64,000 nt of DNA, taken from Opeltia flavorubescens (lineage: Eukaryota > Ascomycota > Lecanoromycetes > Teloschistales > Teloschistaceae). A program made the position numbers and the translations under genes. The notes below the pieces were generated by a model that worked only from the letters and a program-made list of their open reading frames with translations, did not search any database and was not told the origin of the DNA. Shown here in pieces: positions 1-12,213 of the stretch. The DNA lies in contig KE546968.1 in the NCBI GenBank assembly GCA_000442125.1, forward strand, positions 399,932-463,931, read 5' to 3'. Each line of letters begins with the position of its first letter. Positions within the stretch are counted from its first letter, which is position 1.

Positions 1-878
1 GCTTTCCGATTCCTCTGCTGGTAGAACAAGTGTTTCGTTGACGTGCAAGGTGTCCTCATGATTAGGAAAGCGAAACATCAGGCGAGCTGTATTATCTTCC
101 TTCTCTTCATAGCGATCTCGGTTGCGGACATAGCAGTCGTGCTGTAGTCGTCCCCAGTCCACCTTCTCCCAGTTGACGCCAGGTGGCTGTGGCCTGTCAC
201 TAGGACTATTTCCTGGTCGGTCTTCATCCCCGTATGGACTGTTGCGACTATGTCGTTGAAAGCAATAGCCGGACCCGAGTCCAGTCTCTTTGTAAGAGCC
301 GAATATTGGAGATGGCGTTTGGACTGGAGCTCAAAGTTAGCAAAACTGAATTACCGTCTTGGTGGACTCTCTGACCCTCGCTTGGGATTTTGTAAGCTCC
401 TAAAGTATCATTCTCGTTCCCGTTGACATCAACACCTCGAGGGCCCTCACAGCCGAAATGTGCTCCATGCCAATTCTTCTGCCAAGCTTTACTGTTATAA
501 TCCGGATAAGGGTCGTACAGCTCCAAATTCAAGTTCTCGGCGGACTCTTCGAACTTGGCAGAGGGCTGCTGAAGATTGATATCACTTTCAGGAATCAGTA
601 CAACTCTCCGCCAAGAGAAAGCACGCATAATACCCTTTGTCTGCATGAGTCACCTCCGTCGAGTTGGACTTCGAGTATGACTCATAATGCTCAGGCAAGG
701 AGTTGTCCTCGGAGCCTTCTATGTAAAGATCGTATATCCTCCCAGAAGGCGCATCTGACTGAATGGAAAAAGACTCAGGTATTGGATAATACCAGAAGCA
801 TAAACATATCGTAACCAGGGCAAGAAGGAAAACAGTAGATACTCGACGCAACAAAAATGAAGGCTCACGCAGGACCAT
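1..878 (-). CDS. DUF3405-like type II membrane protein, N-terminal 247 residues (cut by window start)
   Basis: Three exons join in frame: 878-654, 568-376 and 323-1 (introns 653-569, 85 nt, donor GTGACT, with a TACTGAT branch site; and 375-324, 52 nt, with a GCTAAC branch site). The start at 878 gives a short basic N-terminus, then one hydrophobic segment at residues about 13-31 and no signal-peptidase-like site, which is the layout of a type II (Golgi/ER signal-anchor) protein. N-glycosylation sequons occur at residue 72 and near the 3' end (NET). After the anchor come YDPYPDYNS, a CEGPRG motif, FGSYKETGLG and VNWEKVDWGRLQHDC followed by RNRDRY. From memory these resemble the N-terminal half of fungal DUF3405 proteins, which are glycosyltransferase-like but without assigned activity. 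The conserved core should lie before base 1, outside the window. The second donor (GTCAGA) is weak; a GTAATT donor at 354 keeps the same frame but would leave only a 31-nt intron. Confidence 0.65.
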
Positions 879-1718
879 AATGACAGATTGTAGTGAAGAT
901 TAGGTAGGGAAAGAAAAGGAAAGACTAGAAGAACAAGGAATGGACTCAGGGAAGTAGCGGCCTTACACCTGACGTCGTGTTACGAGCTTACTCTTAAAGG
1001 CTGTGCCAGGAGCTGACGGCATCTTGTGTACAGGGCCAAGATCAGGATTCATGGAAAAGCTACTGATTCAGAAGACACTAGCCAAACAATAGCGGTCGCT
1101 TTGATGGATGGTCTGTAGAAAGGCGCCATATCAAGGCTGATGTTGTACAAAAAGACGCCATTCCAATGGAATGCAAGGCAAACAAGGAAGACCACACCAT
1201 CAGTGGTAAATCAGGCACACTTTGGCGAATCCAATGTTATCTTCATCGCACAGACCTCGCATTTACGGGTCCTTCCACCAAGATTATTGACAGCTTCTTT
1301 GGAGGATCGGGGTCCAAAATGGAACGGCTGAGGTGAGCCCAACACGTCACACTAAGAATATGATGCTCCTAGTACGGAGTGTTTTTGCGGCGTGAATCCA
1401 CATCGTTGAAGAACCACGTGTTAGAAAGGATCCGGTCCAACCAGATCTTACAATTCTTGCAAACGAGCGGATGTTTCAACAGATGATTATCTGCGACCTA
1501 GAGTCGATTTCTTCCAGCCCTAAAAAGTTTGATTGCCTTGCCTAAACGAGCAGCCGCCATATCTTGGCGCCAAGTGCATACTCTATCCTTACAGACCTCG
1601 GATATTATTGCAAGACTCGCAGCTCCCCGCTTCAGACTCCAGTCATTATGATCTTTTACCATTTTCCACCGCATCTCGATATCACAGTCGCCAAGCTGCC
1701 CTCTGACGCTCTTCCACC
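879..1718. promoter_or_regulatory. Divergent intergenic region between the membrane-protein gene and the SDR gene
   Basis: The 840 bp between two divergently oriented start codons must hold both promoters. Visible motifs are a CRE-like TGACGTCG at 970-977, a CCAAT box at 1231-1235, and a palindromic E-box CACGTG at 1415-1420. A pyrimidine-rich stretch ending in CCACC lies directly before the SDR ATG. No TATA box is obvious. The base composition is normal with plentiful CA/TG, so RIP has not touched it. A 63-codon open frame at 1140-1331 has no recognisable features and I do not call it a gene. Motif occupancy is inference. Confidence 0.4.
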
Positions 1719-2771
1719 ATGACCTCGTCCCCTAAAGATCGGTTGCAAGCACTCAGTAAGCAGCTATCCGCCGGTGCCTCGGACCCTAAGCCCTCCATAC
1801 CGGAAATCCGCCGCATAGCTCCCGATTCTACAGGATTGTATGTACGTCCCCATCAGGCCTCGATCCAATAAGTCTATTCTGACCTATCCCCCAGAAGAGT
1901 AAAAGGCAAAGTCATCATCGTCACAGGTGCAAACTCTCCTCTCGGTATCGGCCGCGCGAGCGCCCACCAATTTGCCCACAACGGCGCCCTTGCGATCTAC
2001 ATCTGCGACTTCAACAATGAGTTCCTCGAAAGTCATAGGCAGGAACTCAATGCCCAATACCCAGACACAGATGTCCACGCCCGACACTTCGATGCGTCGG
2101 ATGAAACTGCCATAAAAGGTGTGATCGACGAAGCGATATCGAAGTATGGGAGACTGGACATTATGTTCGCGAACGCGGGAATCGTGGGTATGAACAAATT
2201 ATTTTGGGATATCTCGGATGAGGAGTTCATGAAGACGATGAGGACGAACGTTTTGAGGTACTCTTCCTGCTCGTTCCTGAGAAATGACATCCACTGACCG
2301 AGCTCCCAATCTAGCGTTTTTCTTGCCTTCAAACACGCCTCCTCCGCCATGCGCCTTACCTCTACCTCTAAATCTCACCCCGGCGGCTCCCTCATCGCCA
2401 CCGCCTCCGTCGCTGGCATTCGCTCCAACGCCGGCTCGACGGACTATTCCGCCTCCAAAGCCGCTGTCATCTCCCTCGTGCAAACGACGGCATACCAGCT
2501 CGCCGGCACCAATATTCGGTGCAATGCCATCTGTCCGGGTTTGATTGAGACAGGGATGACAAGCGCGGTGTATGAGGGGGCGAGGAAGAAGGGGACAGAA
2601 GGGAAAATAGGGCAACTGAACCCGATGAGGAGGGGAGGCGTGGCGGATGAGGTGGCCAGAGTGGCACTGTTCTTGGGGAGTGAAGAGGGGAGTTATGTGA
2701 ATGGACAGGCTTGGGCGGTGGATGGGGGGTTGAGTGCGGGACACCCATTCGTATCTGGGAAGATGCATTGA
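1719..2771 (+). CDS. Classical short-chain dehydrogenase/reductase (SDR), 312 aa
   Basis: Exons 1719-1837, 1895-2257 and 2315-2771 join in frame across two 57-nt introns (donors GTATGT and GTACTC, acceptors CAG and TAG, branch-like CTGAC in both). The product is an NAD(P)(H)-dependent Rossmann-fold oxidoreductase; the substrate cannot be read from sequence. The cofactor motif TGANSPLGIG is at residues 50-59, two residues longer than the textbook TGxxxGxG. NAG is at 133-135, the helix-4 Asn at 158 (TNV), and the catalytic Ser192, Tyr205 and Lys209 (YSASK) form a complete tetrad. CPGLIETGM and a C-terminal DGG complete the fold. A roughly 40-residue N-terminal extension, not a clear targeting signal, explains the length above the usual 250-280. 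The ATG has a CCACC context. It converges on the Bcd1-like gene with 72 bp between stops, so the 3' UTRs probably overlap. Nothing nearby suggests a metabolic cluster. Confidence 0.93.
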
Positions 2772-2843
2772 GGGAAGTAGGGTCACACTGACTGTATGCA
2801 ATATATGAAGTATGTATTTGGCATTCAGGGTATATGTGGTAGC

Positions 2844-4113
2844 TCATCCAGCGTCTACTTCCCTGACAAGATCTTTCTTCAAAACATCCCTCAGTGCAAC
2901 CTCGTTAAGATCTTCCTTTCCATACTCAGTCGTATCCTCTTGTTCTGGATATCCTTCTCCGCTGAGCAATCCATCCCACCGTCGATCGAAACTCCCTCTT
3001 TGAGCCATCCCCTTTAGATAATCATCCTCCGTCGTGAATCCTGTCGGTAATTTGTCCGGAGGCTGCTTCAAGGCGTAGATGGTTGGAAACTCGAGAACGA
3101 GACGGTCAGTTAAGCAATTTGCTAGGTTGTCTGTAGATGATAGGGGTATTAGGACGCGATAGGAGGTTGGCGTGGAAGGTAGGAGGAGGTAGAAATTCAG
3201 AGCCGGCGGAGAGAGTTGTTTGGTGTCAAATAAAGGTGTAGGTGGTTCGTTGCGAGACGGTTCTTTTTCGGTGAACGCTGGTTGAATATCATTTTTGACT
3301 GAGGACGAAGGCTTCTGTAGGGGCTGCGACTCTTCATTTGGCGGTTGCGTTTCTGAGGTCGTAGGTGGTTGTGTCGTTTTTGCCAAAGCGACCGGTCTCG
3401 ATACCTCGTTGTTCAATTTGAACTTCTTTGTGGGTCTCTCCGCTTCTGCAGCTGCTTTTGATGTAACGACCTTGTCGTATGCGACGCTAATGGGTTCGGT
3501 ATCTGGGCATTGGCTGATTTCTCTGCTGCCGTTCTTGTGCACCCATTCTACCGTCCAGACGATACGCTTGGCTCTACACAAACAAACCCAGATTCAGCTA
3601 GGCATTCAAATAATGTCAATGGTCGATACGACTCACCTCTTATCCCAGCGGGTCGCATTCTGTTTTTGCCTCGACATGCCCTTTGGCGCTTTATCGACCA
3701 CTACTCGGCATTGCTTGATCGCATTCTCCAGCGGCACTTGGCCTTTCACTGGCTTGTTGTGACCAGTCTGCTCATCATACAACAAAATGCCTCGAGACTC
3801 GATATTACGTTCTGCAATATCGAATTGGCGTTCGATGCTTGTCAAGTAGTTGTAATCGTGGTCGATGCCTTTTGGAGTGGCTAGATCGCTACGCTTGACA
3901 TAGGCAGCAGGATCCCGAATGCCACTGCACGAAGCCCATTGCTTGTGACGCTTGATGCAGGGGAGGGAGCAAGTCCTGGAGGAACATCGCGGGCAGCAAT
4001 ACTTGTAAGGTTTGGCATGACTAAGATCGTGATTAGAATCTACTGAAGAAGGTAGATTGAAGAGAGTCGTACCATATCATGCAAAGCTCTGTTAAGAGCA
4101 GCTCCTCGGCCAT
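2844..4113 (-). CDS. BCD1: Box C/D snoRNA accumulation protein Bcd1 (HIT zinc finger), 384 aa
   Basis: Exons 4113-4073, 4020-3637 and 3573-2844 join in frame. Introns are 4072-4021 (52 nt, TCTAAT branch site) and 3636-3574 (63 nt, GTGAGT donor). The N-terminus is a complete HIT zinc finger with ligands C11, C14, C23, C26, C31, C35, H39 and C45. The first intron splits the C14 codon, so an unspliced reading misses the first Cys pair. The family block CSGIRDPAAYVKRSDL follows, then GIDHDYNYLTSIER, and after exon 2 the RIVWTVEWVH strand, all typical of Bcd1/ZNHIT6. In yeast Bcd1 is a nuclear factor needed for box C/D snoRNP assembly. The middle part (about residues 165-260) is Pro/Ser/Lys-rich and probably disordered; the C-terminus is charged. 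Length is close to yeast Bcd1 (366). An out-of-frame ATG lies 13 nt upstream. The codons look normal and untouched by RIP although the mutated block starts less than 200 bp upstream. Confidence 0.93.
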
Positions 4114-4274
4114 TCTTGCTAGACATCCAAATATCAAAAGTTGCTGTTGGCTTTCACATAGGCTAATGGACTTAAGCGGCGATACGCTAGATGGAGTTTG
4201 GTAGGACTAAGCTCCTTTGGGCTCAGAGATTTGAGGTGGTCAGCTGTATTTCTTCTTGGGAGCACCTCCTCGCA
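4114..4274 (-). promoter_or_regulatory. Short promoter/5' leader of BCD1 squeezed against the RIP border
   Basis: About 160 bp of normal-composition DNA separate the BCD1 start from the first border repeat. No TATA box is apparent. An ATG at 4126-4124 (minus strand) lies 13 nt before the chosen start in another frame. The promoter is either very compact or extends into the altered repeat DNA. Confidence 0.4.
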
Positions 4275-4322
4275 CCCCCATTTGTCACTAAAGCACACTC
4301 CCGTTTTCACTAAAACACACCC
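4275..4322. repeat. Border repeat, left copy (ACTAAA/ACACCC units)
   Basis: Two ACTAAA-RCACAC-type units 22 bp apart follow a run of five C. The same arrangement (C5, then two ACTAAA units 23 bp apart, ending ACACCC) recurs at 4656-4707, with several CA positions changed to TA there. This copy still has its CA dinucleotides and marks the outer edge of the RIP-affected block. Confidence 0.6.
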
Positions 4323-4364
4323 ATCCTAATATTTGCAGAGCTCTATAAAGCGTAATAATATAGA

Positions 4365-4419
4365 TATTAAAAATCTAAAGAGTACGTTTTAAAAACCTGA
4401 GTAAGTCCGTTTAATGCAT
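4365..4419. repeat. 55-bp inverted repeat, left arm
   Basis: It pairs with the reverse complement of 4564-4618 over 55 positions without gaps. Forty-five positions match and all ten differences are transitions (A/G or C/T). Most lie in CpA/TpG context, as RIP would produce. The spacer is 144 bp and holds its own 7-bp-stem palindrome at 4464-4479. Confidence 0.8.
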
Positions 4420-4563
4420 CCAGTTTTTACTAAAATCCGAGCTTTCCTTATAGAGATATTCCACGGTAAAAGTTTACCGCCGTAAAAAAGCCTTAGTATT
4501 ATTTACAGAGTTAAGATTTTATAATTTAGCGCTGGATTAATATAAATTATCGATAAAAAGCTT

Positions 4564-4618
4564 ATATATCGAACGGGCTTGCTCAGGTCTTCAAAACGCA
4601 CTCTTCAGATTTTTAATA
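4564..4618. repeat. 55-bp inverted repeat, right arm
   Basis: This is the partner of 4365-4419. It keeps more CA/TG than the left arm at most differing positions, while the left arm keeps TGCA where this arm has TATA. Each arm therefore carries private RIP-type changes. It may be the terminal repeats of a tiny non-autonomous element or a fold-back repeat; no target-site duplication is evident. Confidence 0.8.
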
Positions 4619-4655
4619 GGGAGATAGTCCTCGAACCCCTACGAATTACTATTAA

Positions 4656-4707
4656 ACCCCCTCTTTATTACTAAAATATACCCTGGTATTATACTAAAAT
4701 ACACCCC
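4656..4707. repeat. Border repeat, right copy (ACTAAA/ACACCC units)
   Basis: It is a direct-orientation copy of the module at 4275-4322, lying just outside the 55-bp inverted repeat. ACTAAA units start at 4670 and 4693. CA-to-TA changes relative to the left copy indicate heavier RIP here. Confidence 0.55.
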
Positions 4708-7700
4708 TTCTATTTTCGGTATAGATTCCTTTAGTTATTATAAATCAGTTAATAATTATATAGAACTCTATATTAATTCCGTTAACTCTACATCCTGAGA
4801 TTATAAAACGAGCCCTATCCGGCTCAAAGGACGTAAAACTAGCTCCAGCCGCTGGACGCGTATTCAGCTACTAAACTAGCCTTTTCGGTCTTTAAGTATA
4901 GCTATTTTACTAATAGATAAATAGCTAATAACGATTATTCTTTAAATATCTTTTATTTATTATAAATAAATATATTTATATTTATCTTTAATTTAATAAA
5001 TATAATTAATAATTTATTAAATTATAACTTTATTTATATTATTTATATTATTTAAATTTATAATAATAATATTATAAAACTTTTAATTGTATATTAATAT
5101 ATATTTAAATACTATAATATATTTTATTTAATAAACTTTTTTAAATATTTATTAAATAATAATATAATTTTATTATTTTATTATATTAGTATTAGTAGAT
5201 AAAATAATTTATATATTTTATTTAACTACTATTATATATTTAATAAGAATCGTAATATTTAAAAATTTTTAATATTTATTAGCGATATTAATTATAATAT
5301 AATTACTATTTTTATTATTATAAGTATATTTATAAAGCTTTTTTTAAGTATATAAACTAGCGATCCGTATTCCTATTATACCTATTTTTATCTTTTATTA
5401 TTAATAGTTATTAAAAATTATATAAAAACGCTAATAATTATCGATATTTTTACCGGGCTTTAATATTTATAGTAGAAGCCGTTAATTTTAAATAGAAAAA
5501 TATATAATTAACCTAATAAAAAAAAAAAAATAAAATTTATTTAAAAAATTAATTATTATTAGGCCTTTTTTTTTTAATTAAAAATTATTACTTTATTATT
5601 TATATATATTAAATAATATCTATATTATAAATATTTTAATATTTAAATAATATCTTTAAATTCTAATAAAATCGTAGCCGAAATTAATTTTATTATAGGT
5701 ATTTATAGTATAAATACTACTATTAAAAGGGTAGTCCGTAAAAGTATTATAAATAAATTAGTATATAATAAAATTTTTATTTAGTATAGTATTTATAGCG
5801 ATATTTATAATTTAAATAATATTATTTATATAATTAAAAAAATTTAAAAAGTTATTTAATATAGTTTAAAGGTATTTTAATATTTTAAATATAAATATAG
5901 AATTTAAAAAAGAGATTTAGATTAATAAAGCCTTTATATTTAATTGTAGTAGTTTATTTTTTTTATAATATTTTAACTAGTACTTTACTATATTATTAGA
6001 TTCGAGGTTAAACTTTCTAATTATAATTCGAACTCCTATATAATTTATTATTAAATAATATTCTTTAAATATTATATTATAATTAAAATTTTTTTAAAAT
6101 ATAATTAAAAAAAATTACTTTCTTTTATAAAATTTTAGAATTTTTAAATTTAATATTTTTATATTTTATTAAATAATTTAATTAAATTAAAGGTTAAAAT
6201 AGTTTATATAAAAGTTAATAAAGATTTTTATAGTTTTATATCTAGGGTAAATTAAAAAGCTAATATTTTTATTAAAATTTATAGCCGTTAAACTAGTTAT
6301 AAAAACTTTTATATTCGATTTTTTATACTTTTTTATTATAATATCCTTTAAAGTAGTAATTTTTCTATTTAGAACTTTATTTTATAGGTTTTAAAATAAA
6401 ATTAGTATATATAATATTATATATTACGAGATATTATTTATTTAAAAATAAGCTATATTTTATTAATATATTCATTATTATTAAACTAATTTTTTTTATT
6501 TTTTTTATTTAACTTTTTTTAATCTCCGTTTTTAAATTATATAAAGTTTTTCTAAAATATAATACTATATTAAATATAATTATAAATTTACTATAGTAAC
6601 TTTTTTTAATATAAAAATAGAATAATTAACCGAGAATAAAGTTCTAAAATTATATATTAAATAATAGGCTTCGTTATTAGTAATTAAATAACTTATATTT
6701 TATTAATATTAGTAAATTTATATTCCCGTTTATAATTTAAAAAGGAAAGTTAATAGTTAAAATTTTATACTAAATAATAAGCGTAGTTATTATTTTTTTT
6801 TTTTTTAATTTTTATTTTATAGATAATATAAGTAATAATTTAATATTATATTAGTTAAAAAACCGAATTTTTCTTATAATATAAATATAAATACTAATTT
6901 TAAAAGTTAGTAAGATTTTTTTTAAAAAGTAAAATTATTTTTATAATTAAATCGCGGAAATATTATAAAATATTATATAGCTTTAAAATTTTTAAAGGGC
7001 TAGTTTTAAAAAATATATATAGTTTTAACTATAAAAGTTCAGTATTTATATTATTAGAATATATAATAAAATCGATAGCTAGAATATTTTAAAAAGATAA
7101 TAAAATAGTATTTATAATAGTTTATTAATTTAGAAATTTTTTATAAAAATAAATTCGCGAAAATTTATACGAATAAAATTATATTTTAATTCGAAAAAAA
7201 TTTAAACGAATATTTCTTAATAATTAATAAAGAAGGATTTTTATTAAATAAAAATTATATTTAAAAATAAAAGGTATATAATTTTTTAAATAATTCTTCC
7301 GGTATTTAAAATTTATTATTTAAAAAATATTAAATATATATTTAATCTAGAAGGTTTAATTTTTAAATAAAAAGCCGATTATTATCTATATAATTAGAAT
7401 AAAATTTATATTAATTAATATTATTAATTTATAATTATTAATAGCTCGAAATAAAATTTATTAATTTTAATATCGATTTTTAACTTTAATTAGGTATATA
7501 TAGATTTCGATTCTATTTTTAAAATTATAAAAAAAAATTTTATTCCGTTTTTCTCGACTTTTAAAAAAGCGGTATAAAATATTTAAATAGTTGTTTTATT
7601 ATTAAAAAAGTATATTTTTATATAATATTATTTTTTATATAAAAAAATTTTATATTTAAACGGTAGCTTTTAAATTTAAAAAAAAAACCGTCGTTTATTT

Positions 7701-10700
7701 TAATTTTATATAATAGTAGGATTACTATTATAAAAATAATTAGTAAAAATATTCTAATTTATTTAGTAAATATTATAGTTTTAATTAAATATCGCGATAA
7801 TAAATTAATTAATAATTTAATTTTTATATAATAAAAATCTAATATTAAATTAAACGGCGGGCTTAATAATAAAAAAGTATTATATTATATTATTTCGCTA
7901 TATAAAGTAGGAATTAAAAATTTTACCAAATTATAAAAATTATTTAATTTTTTTTATAACTTAAAATTTTAATTATTTAGTACGTATAATATTATTAATA
8001 GCTTTCCTTTTTTATTAATATTATTAAGCTTTTAACTATTAGATATTTTAAATAATTATTTAAAAGCGTAACTCTTTTATAATTTATATATTATTTTATA
8101 ATTATTTTATTTTTAAATTAGGAAACTAGTCTATATTTAATAAATAAAAAATAGAGCTTATTATTTATAAAAAANTTTTTTAAATAAAATTTAATTATTT
8201 TACTTTTATTAAAATAGACTACATTAAAATTAAAAAGGTAAAAAGTTTATTTTATTTAAAAAATTTATTATAATATTTTTAAAATTATATTAATATAAAG
8301 ATACGGTTTTAAATTTAAAAAAAACTACGAGCTTATTATTTTTATAGCTAGTTATATTAAAAGAAATTATTTTTTAGTAAACTTATAAAAATATAAATAA
8401 ATAAAAATAAAAAAACTAGGTTAAAAATATAAATATAATATAATATAATAAAAGAATTAAAAAATAAGATATATATCTAAAATAAAAATGTTTAATATAG
8501 TAGAATCGAATATTATAGCTTTAAAAAATTAATATAATAAAATAAATAAAGGAAAATCTATATTTTAAAAACGAAAATAAAAGTATAATAGTAATAATAT
8601 TAACTACTACCTATCTTTATATATAATTTTTTTATAACGCCGATTTTTTATTATATTATTAGAGCGCTAAAAATAACTATAGTTAAATTTTTAGTAAATA
8701 TTTAATTATACTATAGTAATATTACTATAGCGATAGGATAATTAAAACCTTTAAGTTTTATAAACTTTAAAAAATATTTATTTTTTCTAGCCGAGTTTTC
8801 GCTATACCGTATTAAAATAAAGCCCTATTAGTTCGTTTAATTATCTACTATTTATTTAATATAGAGGGTTATTTTAGAATAAAATATATAATAGATTAAT
8901 AAAATTATTATTAGTTTTAAATATTTTTAAGTAAATTAGTACTTATTTTTTATATAATAATTATATTCTAGACCGAGCTAGCTTTATAAAATATCGGGGG
9001 CTATAAAATTTTAATTTATTATAGCTTTATTTTACTTTTATATATCGCTTTAATATTAAGGTTTACTAGTTTATTAAACTATCCGCCTTATTTTTAAACT
9101 TTTATTAATTTTATAAATTAATTAGAGTATTATTTATTTAATAAATAAAATCGAATATAATAGACTATAATAGCTGTTAATATAGAAACTCCGATTTATA
9201 ACTATTATATATTTAAAATTAACCTTTAAGTAGAAAAAAAGAGAATAAATACTAGATAGGATAGAAAAAAAAGGAATAATAATACGTACGCGTATTTTTA
9301 TAAAAGTTTAAAAAAATAAAAATAGTATAATCGAATAATAGTATTACGGATATTATAATATAATTATTTATAATAAAGTATAAAACTCGTTATACTAATA
9401 TTATATTAAAGGCGGGTTAAAAGATATTTATTAGAAATATATATAAATCGAACTACTAAAGATATATAAATAAAGATATTATATAGTAAGTAATTAATTA
9501 ATAGTAAAAAATAAAGGTTAAAAAAAAGCGTTTTAGTTAATTTAAAGATTTATAATATAATATTTCCTTTTTTAATAAATAAAAAATAATAATAATTAAA
9601 TATATTAAAAGCGGACCTTTTTTTAAATACTGATATAAATATTAGGTACTCGTTATATAATTATTTTATTTAACGCTCTTTTAATATCGGTTATTTTTAA
9701 TTTATAGCCGATACTATTTAATTAAAATAATATATTTTAAATATCTAAATTTATAAGTAATTTATTTTTTATAAAATTTTTTTACTTTAAATACGATTAA
9801 TAATAAATCGGATTAGTATAAATAATTAATAAAAACGTATTTATAAATTTAAAACAGGCGTTAAAGCTTTTATAATATATATAATTTCTTTAAAAGTTTT
9901 TAAAAAGATTAATTTTAGCTAATAATATTTTATATTCTATAATATATTTATTTAATTTTAAAAAGAGATATTTAAATAATATAATTAGTAAAAAAACTTT
10001 CGAATAGTTATACTTCTTTTTTTAACTATAAAATCTTCTATATTCCGCGATACGTCGAGCTATTAAAAATACTAAAATTCGAATTAAAATATATACTACT
10101 ATAAATATTTTATAAAGGTAAAAAAACTATTATATTCGTTCTATAATCTTTTATCTAGCTTATATATCTATTTACCGTCTAGCTTTTTATATAGCGAATT
10201 AAAAGTAGATTATAATTTATACAGGACTTTAGATTTTATTAATTTAAAAATTAAAGAAAAAAAATTATTTAAACTTTTAATAATATTTAATTTAATAAAA
10301 AAAAGCTATTATAATTTACTATATTATATTCTATTAAAATATATTTAAAAATAAATAAACCGATAATATAATTAAATTAAAATTTATAGTCGATTTATTT
10401 ATTATTATATAATCTAATATTTTTTTAATTATATTAATAATAATTATAAAATTTAATTTATAGTTTTAAATTATAATATATACTTACTGAAATAATAGAA
10501 TATAAATTATAGTATAATAATAGTATAGCTAATATATTAAAAAAAAGGGCTAGTTATAATCTATAATATTATTAGTTATATAAAAAATCTAATAATAATA
10601 AATTTTAGTAATTTAAGGACTTATATTTATAATAGAAAGATTATAATATATTTTTAATAGAGCCTTCGATATAAATATAAAACGATAAAAATTATAATAA

Positions 10701-12179
10701 AGGATTTAATTTTTTAGGTTAGTAATAGACGGAAAAATAAAGGGATAAGCTAAAGTTTAATAAAGTTGAACTCGTTATATAAAATAATTTATAAATAGAT
10801 AGTTTAATAATAAAAAAAAAATTAATTAATTAAAATATTAGATTAAACTAAAAATAAATAATAATTTTAATAAAAATAAAATAAATTAAATATACTAATT
10901 ATATATATAATAATAAATAACTAAAAAGTAGTATTTTATTAATAAACTAGTAAGTTTTAAAAATAAATTTATTATTTTTGTACTACTTTTATCTAATATT
11001 TAGTGAAGATATTATCTCTAATAATTAATAACTACTATTACCGGGTTTAGATTTTAAATATAAAAATAATAAATAAAATATAATATAAATAAAGTAAAAA
11101 TAGGATTATAAAACGTATATTTATTATTAAAATATATTTAAAAAAAAAAAAAATCTAGATTACCGAGTTAATAATTAACCGCTAAACTAGAATTAATAAA
11201 ATTTATATATTAATAAAGTTTTAAGTTTATATAAATATAAAATTAATTTAATAATAAAATATTAACCGAACTATAATAAATTTTATAAAAAAAGCGTATA
11301 TATATTATTTAAGATTTATTAAAATAACCTATTTAATAAATTAAATAAATAGCTTAATACGCGAATTTAATAAAATAACTATATAAACTATATATTAAAA
11401 TCTTTAAAATCGTTCGTTATATTAAATTTAATTTTAACTTTTATTTATTTTTTTATATATTTAATAAATTTTAAATAACTATTATTATTATCTATAAAGT
11501 TATTCGCGCCGCGGCGACTTTTTTAGTATTAAATTCTAGAATATTATATATTTACTATCTCTATAAAGGCTTTAAATCTAAAGGAATTTATATATAAATA
11601 TTCTATTTTTATATTTTTATTAATAGCTTTAAACTTTATTAAAAAATATAATAATATATATATACGCTTTTATAATAATAAATCCTACTTTAAACTATTT
11701 TATTAATTATCGATTATTATAATTATAAATCCTAATTCGTCCGTTTAAATCTATTATATTAGAAATAAAAAAAAACTTTTAATAATATAAAAGTATAAAT
11801 AGGCACTTATTTATATATTTAATCCCGCCCTATTATTATAATAGAAGCTCGGCTATAAATTTTAATTTATAGCTAGCGAAGTAAATATAATTAACGGCCC
11901 GCTTTTAAAATAAATATTTAACTATAAATTCTATTCTAAATTTAAAAAGAAAGGTATTAATAATACCCTAATATTAAATAGTTCTAATTTTAATAGCTCA
12001 TTTAAATCTATAATATAATCCTTAAAATAGTTTAATAATAAATATATAATAGATAAAACGTTTTTATTTTTAAAATTTCTCTATCTTTTTATCCTTTTAA
12101 TAAGTATTTTAAGAATTTTATCTTTATAAATATCTATTTAATCTTCCTAAATATTTAATATCTATATATATATATCTAT

Positions 12180-12213
12180 CGCGATATTAATTAGTAATTA
12201 AATTAATATCGCG
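12180..12213. repeat. Perfect 13-bp inverted repeat
   Basis: Stems 12,180-12,192 and 12,201-12,213 are exact reverse complements, begin and end with CGCG, and are separated by 8 bp. No poly-T tract or coding context suggests a terminator. In DNA this AT-rich some hairpins arise by chance. Confidence 0.5.

Larger units (their letters stand above)
4280..4900. other. Transition zone from normal DNA to RIP-saturated DNA
   Basis: CA/TG dinucleotides thin out: frequent to about 4,320, scattered at about 4,420, 4,585-4,610, 4,685, 4,790, 4,840 and 4,865, and almost absent after about 4,900. The composition falls from gene-like to strongly AT-rich over the same interval. No gene is visible. Confidence 0.75.

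Noticed and set aside
1140-1331. 63-codon plus-strand open frame in the divergent intergenic region
   Set aside because: No family signal, no intron structure extending it, and it sits in the shared promoter region.
2199-2801. 200-codon minus-strand frame opposite the SDR gene
   Set aside because: It is the antisense shadow of GC-rich SDR exon 3; the sense strand has the full catalytic motifs.
3295-3884. Plus-strand frames opposite the BCD1 exons
   Set aside because: Antisense shadows; the minus strand encodes the conserved HIT-finger protein with proper introns.
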